Assembly: GCF_030163755.1 (NCBI RefSeq)
Contig: NZ_JASJOE010000014.1
Span: forward strand, 1 to 64,000
DNA: 64,000 bases
Direction of reading: 5' to 3'
Origin: Roseicyclus amphidinii
Lineage (GTDB): Bacteria; Pseudomonadota; Alphaproteobacteria; Rhodobacterales; Rhodobacteraceae
Shown: positions 8,942 through 16,293 of the stretch, one piece after another
Layout: each line of letters starts with the position of its first letter
Numbering within the stretch: position 1 is the first letter of the stretch
The notes under the pieces: model-generated
Told to the model about the DNA's origin: nothing
Seen by the model: only the letters and a program-made list of their open reading frames with translations
The model's database searches: none
Position numbers and translations under genes: made by a program

Positions 8942-9757
8942 CTACCCCTCGGCCGGATCGTCCCGGTCGTGGCCGCGGCAGGCCGCCGCCAGAACCTCGC
9001 GGTAGGCGGCGCGAAAGGCGTCGTTCGTCGCATCGGCCTGCTTGGCAAGCCGGGTCTCCGAAGGCTGCCAATCGGGGCAGGGCTGCCCGATCTCCTGCAT
9101 CACATGGCGCAGCGTCTCGGCCGGGTGGCTGACCAGCGCCTCGTAGGTCACCTCGGTGACCGCAAGGCCGAAGGCTTCGAAGATCATCGGGAAAAGTGCA
9201 TCCTCGCGGACCACCGCCGCGACCTGCCGCGTGATCCGGTCCGCGTCATACCGCGGGGTGACCTGGGTCTCGACCGGGGTCAGGCTGGTCCATTTGCCGG
9301 TCTGCCACGCGATCTCGCGCGAAATCGCCTGCCCGACCACGTCACGCCGGCGGATATGCACCACCCGCAATCCGCCCTCGTGCATCTCGGGGATGCGGCA
9401 GCGCAAGAGCATCAGCAACTGGTCCCAGGACGCCTTGACGCCAAAGGGCACGCGATGCCGCTCGGCCAGCTCGGTGAAATAGCCGGGGAAGGTCTCGACG
9501 CCCCAGGCCTCGCATCGGCGCGCGACCGTGTCGGCATTCAACGCCTCGCCCAGCCCCGCCACGCGCCCGGTCGAGCGCATGAGTTCCGCAAGATGGTTCG
9601 ATCCGCTGCGATTGGTGAAGGCGATCACGACAAGCGGATGCGGGATCACAGGGCCGCTGCCCTCCCAGCAAAGCTTGCCGTCGAACACCGCCTCGATCTC
9701 CTGCTGGTGCATCCCGGTGTCGCCGAGCTGCGCAAGAAAGAGGTCTGCATACTGCAT
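8942..9757 (-). CDS. Stf0-type sulfotransferase
   Basis: Predicted PAPS-dependent sulfotransferase of 271 residues, closest in motif style to the Stf0 (trehalose 2-sulfotransferase) family. The 5'-phosphosulfate loop is AFTNRSGSNHLAELM (about 46-60), and the 3'-phosphate-binding region is VVHIRRRDVVGQAISR (about 139-154), which also has the conserved arginine/serine. Start at ATG 9757; upstream in-frame codons run towards the copA promoter. It converges with the glycosyltransferase gene (20 bp apart) and is divergent from copA. Sulfation of a surface glycan or small metabolite is plausible from the neighbourhood; the acceptor is not deducible. Confidence 0.75.
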   Translation of the reverse strand: MQYADLFLAQLGDTGMHQQEIEAVFDGKLCWEGSGPVIPHPLVVIAFTNRSGSNHLAELMRSTGRVAGLGEALNADTVARRCEAWGVETFPGYFTELAERHRVPFGVKASWDQLLMLLRCRIPEMHEGGLRVVHIRRRDVVGQAISREIAWQTGKWTSLTPVETQVTPRYDADRITRQVAAVVREDALFPMIFEAFGLAVTEVTYEALVSHPAETLRHVMQEIGQPCPDWQPSETRLAKQADATNDAFRAAYREVLAAACRGHDRDDPAEG

Positions 9758-9849
9758 GTACTGTCCCGTCGCGGTCCTGCCGCGGCCGCTTGCCAAAGCA
9801 ATAGACGACGCGGCGCAGCTTGAAAAGTCAAAGGCCCCGGATCGGGGGC

Positions 9850-9880
9850 TTGACCCTCCAGTCACTGGAAGGCCTATGTC
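9850..9880 (+). promoter_or_regulatory. CueR-type (MerR family) promoter/operator of copA
   Basis: TTGACC (9850-9855) and TATGTC (9875-9880) are separated by 19 bp, the over-long spacer that marks MerR-family activated promoters. Within the spacer lies the dyad CCCTCCAG TCA CTGGAAGG, one mismatch from perfect and close to the E. coli copA operator. Predicted transcription start is near 9887, about 19 nt before the copA ATG (9906) with GGAGG at 9896-9900. This rules out an ATG at 9876 inside the -10 box. Confidence 0.9.
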
Positions 9881-9905
9881 CCTCCCATCGAACCCGGAGG
9901 GCAGC

Positions 9906-12347
9906 ATGCCGCGCGATACCCAGCACAAGACCCGGCGCTATGCCGTGGACAACCTCACCTGCGGCGGCTGCGTTGCGCGGGCCGAGGCGGCGCTGGCGGC
10001 CGTGCCCGGCGTCGTGTCGGCGCAGGTGAACCTTGCCACGCGCCGCGCGGATGTCGTCACCGACGACGGCTTCGACGCCACGGCGCTGGATGCCGCGATG
10101 CGCGGCGCGGGCTACCCGGTGCAGCCCACCGGAGGCCGCGAGCTTCGCGTCGCGGTCGCCAACATGACCTGCGGCGGCTGCGCCTCGCGCGCCGAAACCG
10201 CGCTCAACGCCCTGCCCGAGGTGCTCGAGGCGCAGGTCAACCTCGCTCTCAAGCGCGCCGATATCCGGCTCGCCGAGGGGGCCGACCTCGCTCGCGTCGA
10301 GGCCGCGATGAAGGCCGCGGGCTATCCCGTCACCCCGCTCGACCCGCCCGAGACGGCCAACAGCGACCCCGACACGCCCGAGGATGAAACAGCCCCGCTC
10401 CGCCGCGCCTTTCTCTGGGCCGCGGCGCTGACCCTTCCGGTCTTCGTGATGGAGATGGGCGGCCACCTGGTCCCCGCCTTCCACCACTGGCAGATGCAAA
10501 CCTTCGGCACCTTCCGCCTGCATCTCGTGCAGTTCCTGCTGACCACCGCCGTCCTCTTCGGACCGGGCCGGGTGTTCTTCCGCCTCGGTGTGCCCGCGCT
10601 GATGAAAGGCGCGCCCGAGATGAACAGCCTTGTCGTCCTCGGCGCGGGTGCCGCCTGGATCTGGTCCACCGTCGTCACCTTCGCGCCGCAGGTGATCCCC
10701 GAAACCGGCCGCTTCGTCTATTTCGAGGCCGCCGCCGTCATCGTCACCCTGATCCTTCTGGGCCGCTGGCTCGAGGGGCGCGCGCGCGGTCAGGCGGGTG
10801 CCGCGATCCGCGGCCTCATGGCGCTCCGCCCCGACACCGCCTTGCGCGTCGAGAATGGCCAAGAGACCGAGGTGCCGCTGTCCGACCTGCGCCGCGGCGA
10901 CCTTGTCCGGCTCAAGCCCGGCGGCCGCGTGGCCGTCGACGGCGAGGTGGTCGAGGGTGAGACCTACATCGACGAGGCGATGCTGACCGGCGAACCCCTT
11001 CCCGTCGCCAAGCGCGCGGGCGACCCCGTCTCCGCGGGCACCGTCAACGGCACCGGCACGCTGCTTTACCGCGCCACCGCCGTGGGGGCCGACACCGTGC
11101 TCGCGCGCATCGTCGCCATGGTCGAGGACGCACAGGCCACCCGCCTGCCGGTGCAATCGCTGATCAACCGCGTGACCGCGATCTTCGTGCCGGTGGTGCT
11201 TGTCATCGCGCTGCTCGCTGCGGGCGCGTGGCTCGCCTTCGGCCCCGAGCCGGCCAAGGCGCTGGTGATCGGCGTTTCCGTCCTGATCATCGCCTGCCCC
11301 TGCGCCATGGGCCTTGCGACCCCCGTCTCGATCCTCGCCGGCACGGGCCGCGCCGCCGAGCTGGGCGTGCTCTTCCGCAAGGGCGACGCCTTGCAAGACC
11401 TCTCCCGCGTCACCCTCGTCGCCTTCGACAAGACCGGCACCCTGACCGAGGGGCGGCCCTCCGTCACCGCCATCGCCCCCACCAGCGACTGTGACGAGGC
11501 CACGCTCCTCACCCTCGCCGCCGGGGCCGAGGCGGCGTCAGAGCATCCGCTCGCCCGCGCCATCCTCTCCGAGGCCCGCGCCCGCGACCTGACGCCTGCC
11601 CGCACCGACAGCTTCGAGGCCGTCACCGGCGGCGGCGTCATCGCCATGATCGAGGGTGAAACCCTCCGCCTCGGCTCCCGCGCCTTCCTCGAAGCCGAAG
11701 GCGTCGCCGTCCCCCCCACCGATCCCGGCCCCGCGACCGAGGTGCATGTCGCCCGCGGCGCGCTCTACCTCGGCCACCTCGCCCTTTCGGACAAGCTCAA
11801 GCCCGAAGCCGCCCGCGCCGTCGCCGCCCTCAAGGCCCGCGGCGTGACCGTGGCGCTTCTCTCCGGCGATGCCGAGGGGCCGGTCGACGCCGTCGCGCGT
11901 GAACTGGGCATCGACGAAGCCCACGCCCGCCTTTCCCCCGCCGCCAAGCGCGAACAGGTCGCGGCGTGGCGCAAGCAGGGCCTGAAGGTCGCCTTCGTCG
12001 GCGACGGCCTCAACGACGCCGCCGTGCTGGCCGAGGCCGATGTCGGCATCGCGCTGGGCACCGGCACCGACGTGGCGATCGAGGCGGGCGACGTGGTGCT
12101 TGTCTCGGGCGCGCCCACCGGCGTGGCCACCGCGATGGAGGTCTCGCGCCGCACCCTGCGCAACATCGCGCAGAACCTCGTCTGGGCCTTCGGCTACAAC
12201 GTCGCGCTCATCCCCGTCGCCGCGGGCCTTCTGGCCCTGCTCGGTGGCCCCTTCCTCAACCCCATGCTGGCGGCGGGCGCGATGGCGGCAAGCTCCGTCC
12301 TCGTCGTCCTCAACGCCCTCAGACTGCGCCGGATGGAGGCCGCATGA
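9906..12347 (+). CDS. copA: Copper-exporting P1B-type ATPase
   Basis: Inner-membrane pump that exports Cu(I) using ATP. The 813-residue protein has two N-terminal heavy-metal-binding domains with CxxC sites (Cys19/22 and Cys89/92, both TCGGC), then membrane segments from about residue 135, the actuator motif LTGEPLPV, the transmembrane CPC metal site in IIACPCAMGLATP (about 463-465), the phosphorylation motif DKTGTLTEG (Asp508), the SEHPLARAI histidine-proline motif and GDGLNDAAVLAEAD (about 699-712). All catalytic residues are present. Its promoter has a CueR operator, and cueR overlaps its stop, so the operon is autoregulated by copper. Confidence 0.97.
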   Translation: MPRDTQHKTRRYAVDNLTCGGCVARAEAALAAVPGVVSAQVNLATRRADVVTDDGFDATALDAAMRGAGYPVQPTGGRELRVAVANMTCGGCASRAETALNALPEVLEAQVNLALKRADIRLAEGADLARVEAAMKAAGYPVTPLDPPETANSDPDTPEDETAPLRRAFLWAAALTLPVFVMEMGGHLVPAFHHWQMQTFGTFRLHLVQFLLTTAVLFGPGRVFFRLGVPALMKGAPEMNSLVVLGAGAAWIWSTVVTFAPQVIPETGRFVYFEAAAVIVTLILLGRWLEGRARGQAGAAIRGLMALRPDTALRVENGQETEVPLSDLRRGDLVRLKPGGRVAVDGEVVEGETYIDEAMLTGEPLPVAKRAGDPVSAGTVNGTGTLLYRATAVGADTVLARIVAMVEDAQATRLPVQSLINRVTAIFVPVVLVIALLAAGAWLAFGPEPAKALVIGVSVLIIACPCAMGLATPVSILAGTGRAAELGVLFRKGDALQDLSRVTLVAFDKTGTLTEGRPSVTAIAPTSDCDEATLLTLAAGAEAASEHPLARAILSEARARDLTPARTDSFEAVTGGGVIAMIEGETLRLGSRAFLEAEGVAVPPTDPGPATEVHVARGALYLGHLALSDKLKPEAARAVAALKARGVTVALLSGDAEGPVDAVARELGIDEAHARLSPAAKREQVAAWRKQGLKVAFVGDGLNDAAVLAEADVGIALGTGTDVAIEAGDVVLVSGAPTGVATAMEVSRRTLRNIAQNLVWAFGYNVALIPVAAGLLALLGGPFLNPMLAAGAMAASSVLVVLNALRLRRMEAA

Positions 12348-12742
12348 ACATCGGAGATGTCGCCCAGGCCGCGGGCCTGCCCGCCAAGACCATCCGCTAT
12401 TACGAGGATATCGGCCTGATCGCGCCCGACCGCAGCGCCAACGGCTACCGCCGCTTCACCGCGGCCCACCTCCACAAGCTCGCCTTCATCGCCCGCGCCC
12501 GCGGCCTCGGCTTCTCCATCGAGCAATGCCGCACCCTGCTCGCCCTCTACGAGGACCGCGACCGCGCCAGCGCCGACGTCAAGGCGCTCGCCGAAACCCA
12601 CCTGGCCGAGATCGACGCCAAGATGCGGGAACTCTCCGAGATGCGCCGAACGCTGGCCGATCTCGTCCACGCCTGCGCGGGCGATCACCGCCCCGACTGC
12701 CCGATCCTCACGGGCCTCGCCGCCCCGGTCGAGACCGATTGA
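12344..12742 (+). CDS. cueR: Copper-responsive MerR-family activator CueR
   Basis: A 132-residue MerR regulator: N-terminal winged helix-turn-helix (MNIGDVAQAAGLPAKTIRYY, residues 1-20), dimerisation helix, and a C-terminal metal loop with Cys111 and Cys119 in CAGDHRPDC. The eight-residue Cys-Cys spacing and following PIL match E. coli CueR (Cys112/Cys120), which binds one Cu(I). It overlaps the copA stop by ATGA and would act on the 19-bp spacer operator 2.5 kb upstream, forming a copper-induced feedback circuit. Confidence 0.95.
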   Translation: MNIGDVAQAAGLPAKTIRYYEDIGLIAPDRSANGYRRFTAAHLHKLAFIARARGLGFSIEQCRTLLALYEDRDRASADVKALAETHLAEIDAKMRELSEMRRTLADLVHACAGDHRPDCPILTGLAAPVETD

Positions 12743-12794
12743 ACCCCGCCCGCACCGGGCGTAGGGTCGCCCCACATCCCCCACCCGGTGCGCC

Positions 12795-13715
12795 ATGTCC
12801 CCGCTTCGCGGCATCACCCTCAAGATCCTGTCGGTCTGCGTCTTCGTGGCCATGGCCTCGATCATCAAGGCCACTTCCGACAGCATCCCCCCCGGTCAGG
12901 CGGTGTTCTTCCGCTCGCTCTTCGCCATCCCCGTCATCGGCGTCTGGCTGGCGATGCGAGGCGAGCTGCACACCGGGCTGACCACGCGAAACCCCATGGG
13001 CCACGTCTGGCGCGGGCTGGTCGGCACCTCCGCCATGGGCCTCGGCTTCGCCGGCCTCGGCCTCCTGCCGCTGCCCGAGGTCACCGCCATCGGCTATGCC
13101 GCGCCGATCCTCGTGGTGATCTTCGCGGCCATGTTCCTCGGCGAACAGGTGCGCCTCTTCCGCCTGTCGATGGTGGCGCTCGGCATGGCCGGCGTGCTCG
13201 TCGTCCTCAGCCCCCGGCTGCAACTCGACCCCGCTGCCGCCGACACGCGCGAGACGCTGGGCGCGGTCCTCGTCCTGCTCTCGGCGGTCTGCGCCGCGCT
13301 GGCGCAGGTCTTCGTGCGCAAACTGGTCCAGACCGAGACGGTCTCGGCCATCGTCTTCTACTTCTCGATCACCGCGACGGTCCTGTCGCTCCTGACCCTG
13401 CCCTGGGGCTGGACCCTTCCCGAACCGCAGGTGCTGGCGCTGCTGATCTGCGCGGGGCTTCTGGGCGGGGTGGGGCAGATCCTGCTCACCTCCAGCTACC
13501 GCCACGCCGACGCCTCGCTGATCGCGCCCTTCGAATACGCCTCGATGATCCTGTCCATCGCGGTGGGCTACACCGTTTTCGGCGAGGTGCCGGGCGCGGC
13601 CACCCTCGCGGGGGGCGCCATGGTCGTGACCGCCGGTATCCTCATCATCTGGCGCGAGCGCCAGTTGGGGATCGAACGCGCGCGCCAGCGCAAGGCGGGC
13701 CCGAGCCAGCCGTAA
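12795..13715 (+). CDS. EamA/DMT-family transporter
   Basis: A 306-residue inner-membrane protein with about ten hydrophobic helices arranged as two EamA repeats: the first (about 8-140) contains PPGQAVFFRSLFAIP and GYAAPILVVIFAAMFLGEQV; the second (about 155-290) contains LLTSSYRHADASLIAPFEYASMILSI and FGEVPGAATLAGGAMVV. This is the drug/metabolite exporter superfamily; several relatives export amino acids or nucleosides. Nothing here gives the substrate. It starts 52 bp after cueR and probably has its own signals. The basic tail ends in ERARQRKAGPSQP. Confidence 0.9.
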   Translation: MSPLRGITLKILSVCVFVAMASIIKATSDSIPPGQAVFFRSLFAIPVIGVWLAMRGELHTGLTTRNPMGHVWRGLVGTSAMGLGFAGLGLLPLPEVTAIGYAAPILVVIFAAMFLGEQVRLFRLSMVALGMAGVLVVLSPRLQLDPAAADTRETLGAVLVLLSAVCAALAQVFVRKLVQTETVSAIVFYFSITATVLSLLTLPWGWTLPEPQVLALLICAGLLGGVGQILLTSSYRHADASLIAPFEYASMILSIAVGYTVFGEVPGAATLAGGAMVVTAGILIIWRERQLGIERARQRKAGPSQP

Positions 13716-13720
13716 CAGGC

Positions 13721-14194
13721 CTAACTCCGCTGGCTCCGCCGATAGGCCGCCTCGACCGCGTTGCCCTGCCGCGCGATCATGCCCTGAAGCCGCTGCAACA
13801 CCTTGCCGCGCGCCAGCTTCATGGTCTGCAGCAACAGCCGCGCGGTCAGCGTGTTGGCCGACAGCTCCAGCACCAGCGCGACCCGCGTCACCTCGGCCGA
13901 CAGGGGGATGAACTGCATCTCGTGGCGGCATTCCATCCCGCCGATGCGGCTTTCGATCACGCACAGCTCGTCGGGAATCATCTGCGTCACCCGCGAGGCG
14001 ATGGCCCGCGCCTTGCCCCTCACGGTGACCTCGCCGCGCCACTCGACACCCTCGGCCGCCTGCGTCCAGTTGCCGACCCGTGTCACCCGCGCGCCGCGTC
14101 CGCGCGCCTCGTCCTCGAACCCGGAGAAATCCGTGAATTGCCGCCACACCAGATCCTGCGGCGCGTCCACATCCTCGGAAACCTTGAATTTCAT
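13721..14194 (-). CDS. SRPBCC-fold protein
   Basis: A 157-residue protein beginning MKFKVSEDVDAPQDLVWRQF, the standard first strand and helix of SRPBCC/polyketide-cyclase-like proteins (helix-grip fold, hydrophobic cavity). The C-terminal long helix is LTARLLLQTMKLARGKVLQR. No catalytic residues can be assigned; members bind lipids or other hydrophobic ligands. It converges with the EamA gene, with only 5 bp between stops, and lies downstream of a sulfotransferase gene on the same strand across a 104-bp gap containing short tandem repeats. The family assignment is clear, the role unknown. Confidence 0.8.
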   Translation of the reverse strand: MKFKVSEDVDAPQDLVWRQFTDFSGFEDEARGRGARVTRVGNWTQAAEGVEWRGEVTVRGKARAIASRVTQMIPDELCVIESRIGGMECRHEMQFIPLSAEVTRVALVLELSANTLTARLLLQTMKLARGKVLQRLQGMIARQGNAVEAAYRRSQRS

Positions 14195-14265
14195 CCTGCA
14201 CCCTTACCCAGACACCCGTTACGCCGCCCGCAACATCCCGCGTCATCCCGCGATCCCGACGCCCG

Positions 14266-14319
14266 GTCAACCGGCGTCAGCCCACAGTCAGCCCACCGTC
14301 AACCGACCGTCACCGACTG
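14266..14319. repeat. Five degenerate 10-11-bp tandem repeats
   Basis: Five consecutive units start with GTCA at 14266, 14276, 14287, 14298 and 14309 (spacing 10, 11, 11, 11): gtcaaccggc, gtcagcccaca, gtcagcccacc, gtcaaccgacc, gtcaccgactg. The last two overlap the 3' end of the adjacent sulfotransferase gene, so the repeat also encodes its last residues (about QSVTVG). It could vary in copy number and change that C-terminus. Confidence 0.7.
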
Positions 14320-15021
14320 CCACAGCGCGTCCGCGCCGACCGTTTCGCCCTCGACCAGATGCGCATAGGGCTCCCAGTAATCCGGGAACAGCTGGAAGGC
14401 GACATCGGTCCGGCAGATCTCGAGGATTTCCAGCTGTACATCCTCGTCCAGTGCGAAGAAATCAAGCTTCGCCCCACCGGTCTGCAGCCGCGGCATCCGG
14501 GCCTGCGCGCCGCAGGCCGCGTTCACGAAATCCGCCAGCTCGTCGACCTCTTCCAGCCGGAAGATCCGCTCGTAGAACCCCGCATCCGTCCCGACGAAGG
14601 CCTGCTGCTTCAGGAAATGCCGCGCCATGGGCTTCGAGCATTGCAGGTAGCCGATGTAATTCTCGACAAAGGTCGAGATATCCGGGTCCGGCGGCAGCCC
14701 CTGCTGCAACAACTCGCGCCCGGCCGCCTCGATCGACAGCTCGCGGTAATGCAGCACCCGGTTGGAATAGCCCGACAGGAACCGCCGGACCGGGTCGCGC
14801 AGCAAGGCGAACGTCCGGTAGCCCTCGATGGCGGCGTGATCCACCCGGTTGAACCGGTAATTCGCCGTCAGCTTGTTCGCATCGACCGGCTGCCCCTGCA
14901 CCGAGTAGTTGCGGAATGGAAAGCCGTTCTCGACATGGAAGAGGAAGGCCCTCAGCGACGTTCCCCCGGCCTTGGGTGAGAAAAAGAACGCCATCCGCTG
15001 CGCGGGCATGATGTATGGCAT
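14299..15021 (-). CDS. Sulfotransferase family protein (Sulfotransfer_2-like)
   Basis: A 240-residue predicted PAPS-dependent sulfotransferase. The phosphosulfate loop is MAFFFSPKAGGTSLRAF (from about residue 10) and the 3'-phosphate site is TFALLRDPVRRFLSGYSNRV (about 70-89), the pattern of membrane-type carbohydrate sulfotransferases, though no N-terminal membrane anchor is present. It is unrelated in detail to the Stf0-type enzyme at 8942-9757. Internal ATGs at codons 5 and 10 are alternative starts. The 144 bp upstream, before nudC, contains a direct repeat of GCAGCTGTG. Acceptor unknown; sulfation of the rhamnose-containing glycan is only inference. Confidence 0.75.
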   Translation of the reverse strand: MPYIMPAQRMAFFFSPKAGGTSLRAFLFHVENGFPFRNYSVQGQPVDANKLTANYRFNRVDHAAIEGYRTFALLRDPVRRFLSGYSNRVLHYRELSIEAAGRELLQQGLPPDPDISTFVENYIGYLQCSKPMARHFLKQQAFVGTDAGFYERIFRLEEVDELADFVNAACGAQARMPRLQTGGAKLDFFALDEDVQLEILEICRTDVAFQLFPDYWEPYAHLVEGETVGADALWQSVTVG

Positions 15022-15165
15022 GACCTGACCCCTACTCGATACGCCTGATATCTCTTGTTTTCCATCACTCTAGCAGACAAGCGCCGCACCCGACAACAGG
15101 GCAGGTGCCGCGCCGGGCGCAGCTGTGGCAGCTGTGGCGGTGGGCGGCAGGGGCGGCCCGCTGCG

Positions 15166-16143
15166 TCAATCCAGCCGGTCCGCCAGCCAGGCCTCGAGCA
15201 GGAAATGCGCGATCGCGCCGCGGCGCGCGGGCCGGATCTCGGGGTGGGTGCCGGCAAAGACCGTCAGCATCTCCGAGCGGCTCACCCAGCGCGCGGCCTC
15301 GATCTCCTCGGGGTCGATCTCGATCTCGTCGCTCACCGCCTCGCCCCGGCAGCCCATCATCAACGAGGCCGGAAACGGCCAGGGCTGAGCCGCCAGGTAG
15401 TCGACCGCGCCCACCCTGACGCCCGTCTCCTCCAGCACCTCGCGGCGCACCGCGGCCTCGATGGTCTCGCCCGGCTCGACGAAGCCCGCCAGCAACGAGA
15501 ACATCCCCTCGGGCCAGCCGGGCGAGCGGCCCAGAAGCACCCGCTCGCCGCGGGTGATCAGCATGATGACCACCGGGTCGGTGCGCGGGAAATGATGCGC
15601 GCCGCAGGCGCCGCAGCGCCGTTGCCACCCGGCTTCCGCGATCTCGGTGGGCGCGCCGCAGCGCGCGCAGAACCCGTGGCTCCGGTGCCAGTTCAGCAGC
15701 GCCCGCGCCGTCGCCGCCAGCTCCGCGTCGCGCGCCGACAGCTGCGTCATCACCGCGCGCAGCTCACGAAAGGCGGTGCCGTCTCCGGCCTCGGGATGGC
15801 GCTGCACCGTGGGGTCGAGAAACGCGCCGATCTGCGCCTCGTCCACCGGCTCCTGCGGCTCCCAGCCCGAGATGTCCTGCGCAAAGATCGCCGCGCCCTC
15901 GATCCGGCCAAGAAACAGCGGTTCTTCCTCCGCCGCCGTCAGCACCCCGTGCCCCGCGGGCACCAGCGCCAGCCGGCAGCCCCCCTCGGCCGGGTCGCCC
16001 GCCACCAGCGGCTTGCCCCGCCAGACCGGCAGGATGCCCGCCCCCGCCGCCAGTTCCCCCGCCAGCGCCGCCGCGTCGCGCCGCTCTGCCGCCGAGCGGT
16101 CCAGGTCCGAACCGCCGAATGTCACCCCGAACGCATGTCGCAT
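15166..16143 (-). CDS. nudC: NADH pyrophosphatase / NAD-cap decapping Nudix hydrolase
   Basis: Cleaves NADH (and NAD caps on RNA) to NMNH plus AMP. The 325-residue protein has the C-terminal architecture of NudC: a zinc ribbon with Cys159, Cys162, Cys177 and Cys180, the Nudix box GFVEPGETIEAAVRREVLEETG (220-241) with its catalytic glutamates, and the NudC-specific QPWPFPASLM segment (253-262). The N-terminal half is the variable NUDIX-like domain. Start ATG at 16143; the gene is divergent from the CpdB-like gene across 150 bp. Confidence 0.95.
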   Translation of the reverse strand: MRHAFGVTFGGSDLDRSAAERRDAAALAGELAAGAGILPVWRGKPLVAGDPAEGGCRLALVPAGHGVLTAAEEEPLFLGRIEGAAIFAQDISGWEPQEPVDEAQIGAFLDPTVQRHPEAGDGTAFRELRAVMTQLSARDAELAATARALLNWHRSHGFCARCGAPTEIAEAGWQRRCGACGAHHFPRTDPVVIMLITRGERVLLGRSPGWPEGMFSLLAGFVEPGETIEAAVRREVLEETGVRVGAVDYLAAQPWPFPASLMMGCRGEAVSDEIEIDPEEIEAARWVSRSEMLTVFAGTHPEIRPARRGAIAHFLLEAWLADRLD

Positions 16144-16293
16144 CGCCTATCCTTTCACCGCTCCCTCGCCATGGGTATGGCGCGTCGGCCACAGTGGGCG
16201 CAATCCATCCCGAAATCCATGGGCTTGCCCGCGATGCGGTTTGTGGTGGCCCGGCCACCTCGAATAGTTGTGACTGGAAAGGTTTGACACGCA

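Noticed and set aside
9876-9905. Longer copA start at ATG 9876
   Set aside because: That ATG lies within the TATGTC -10 box of the CueR promoter, and GGAGG supports ATG 9906.
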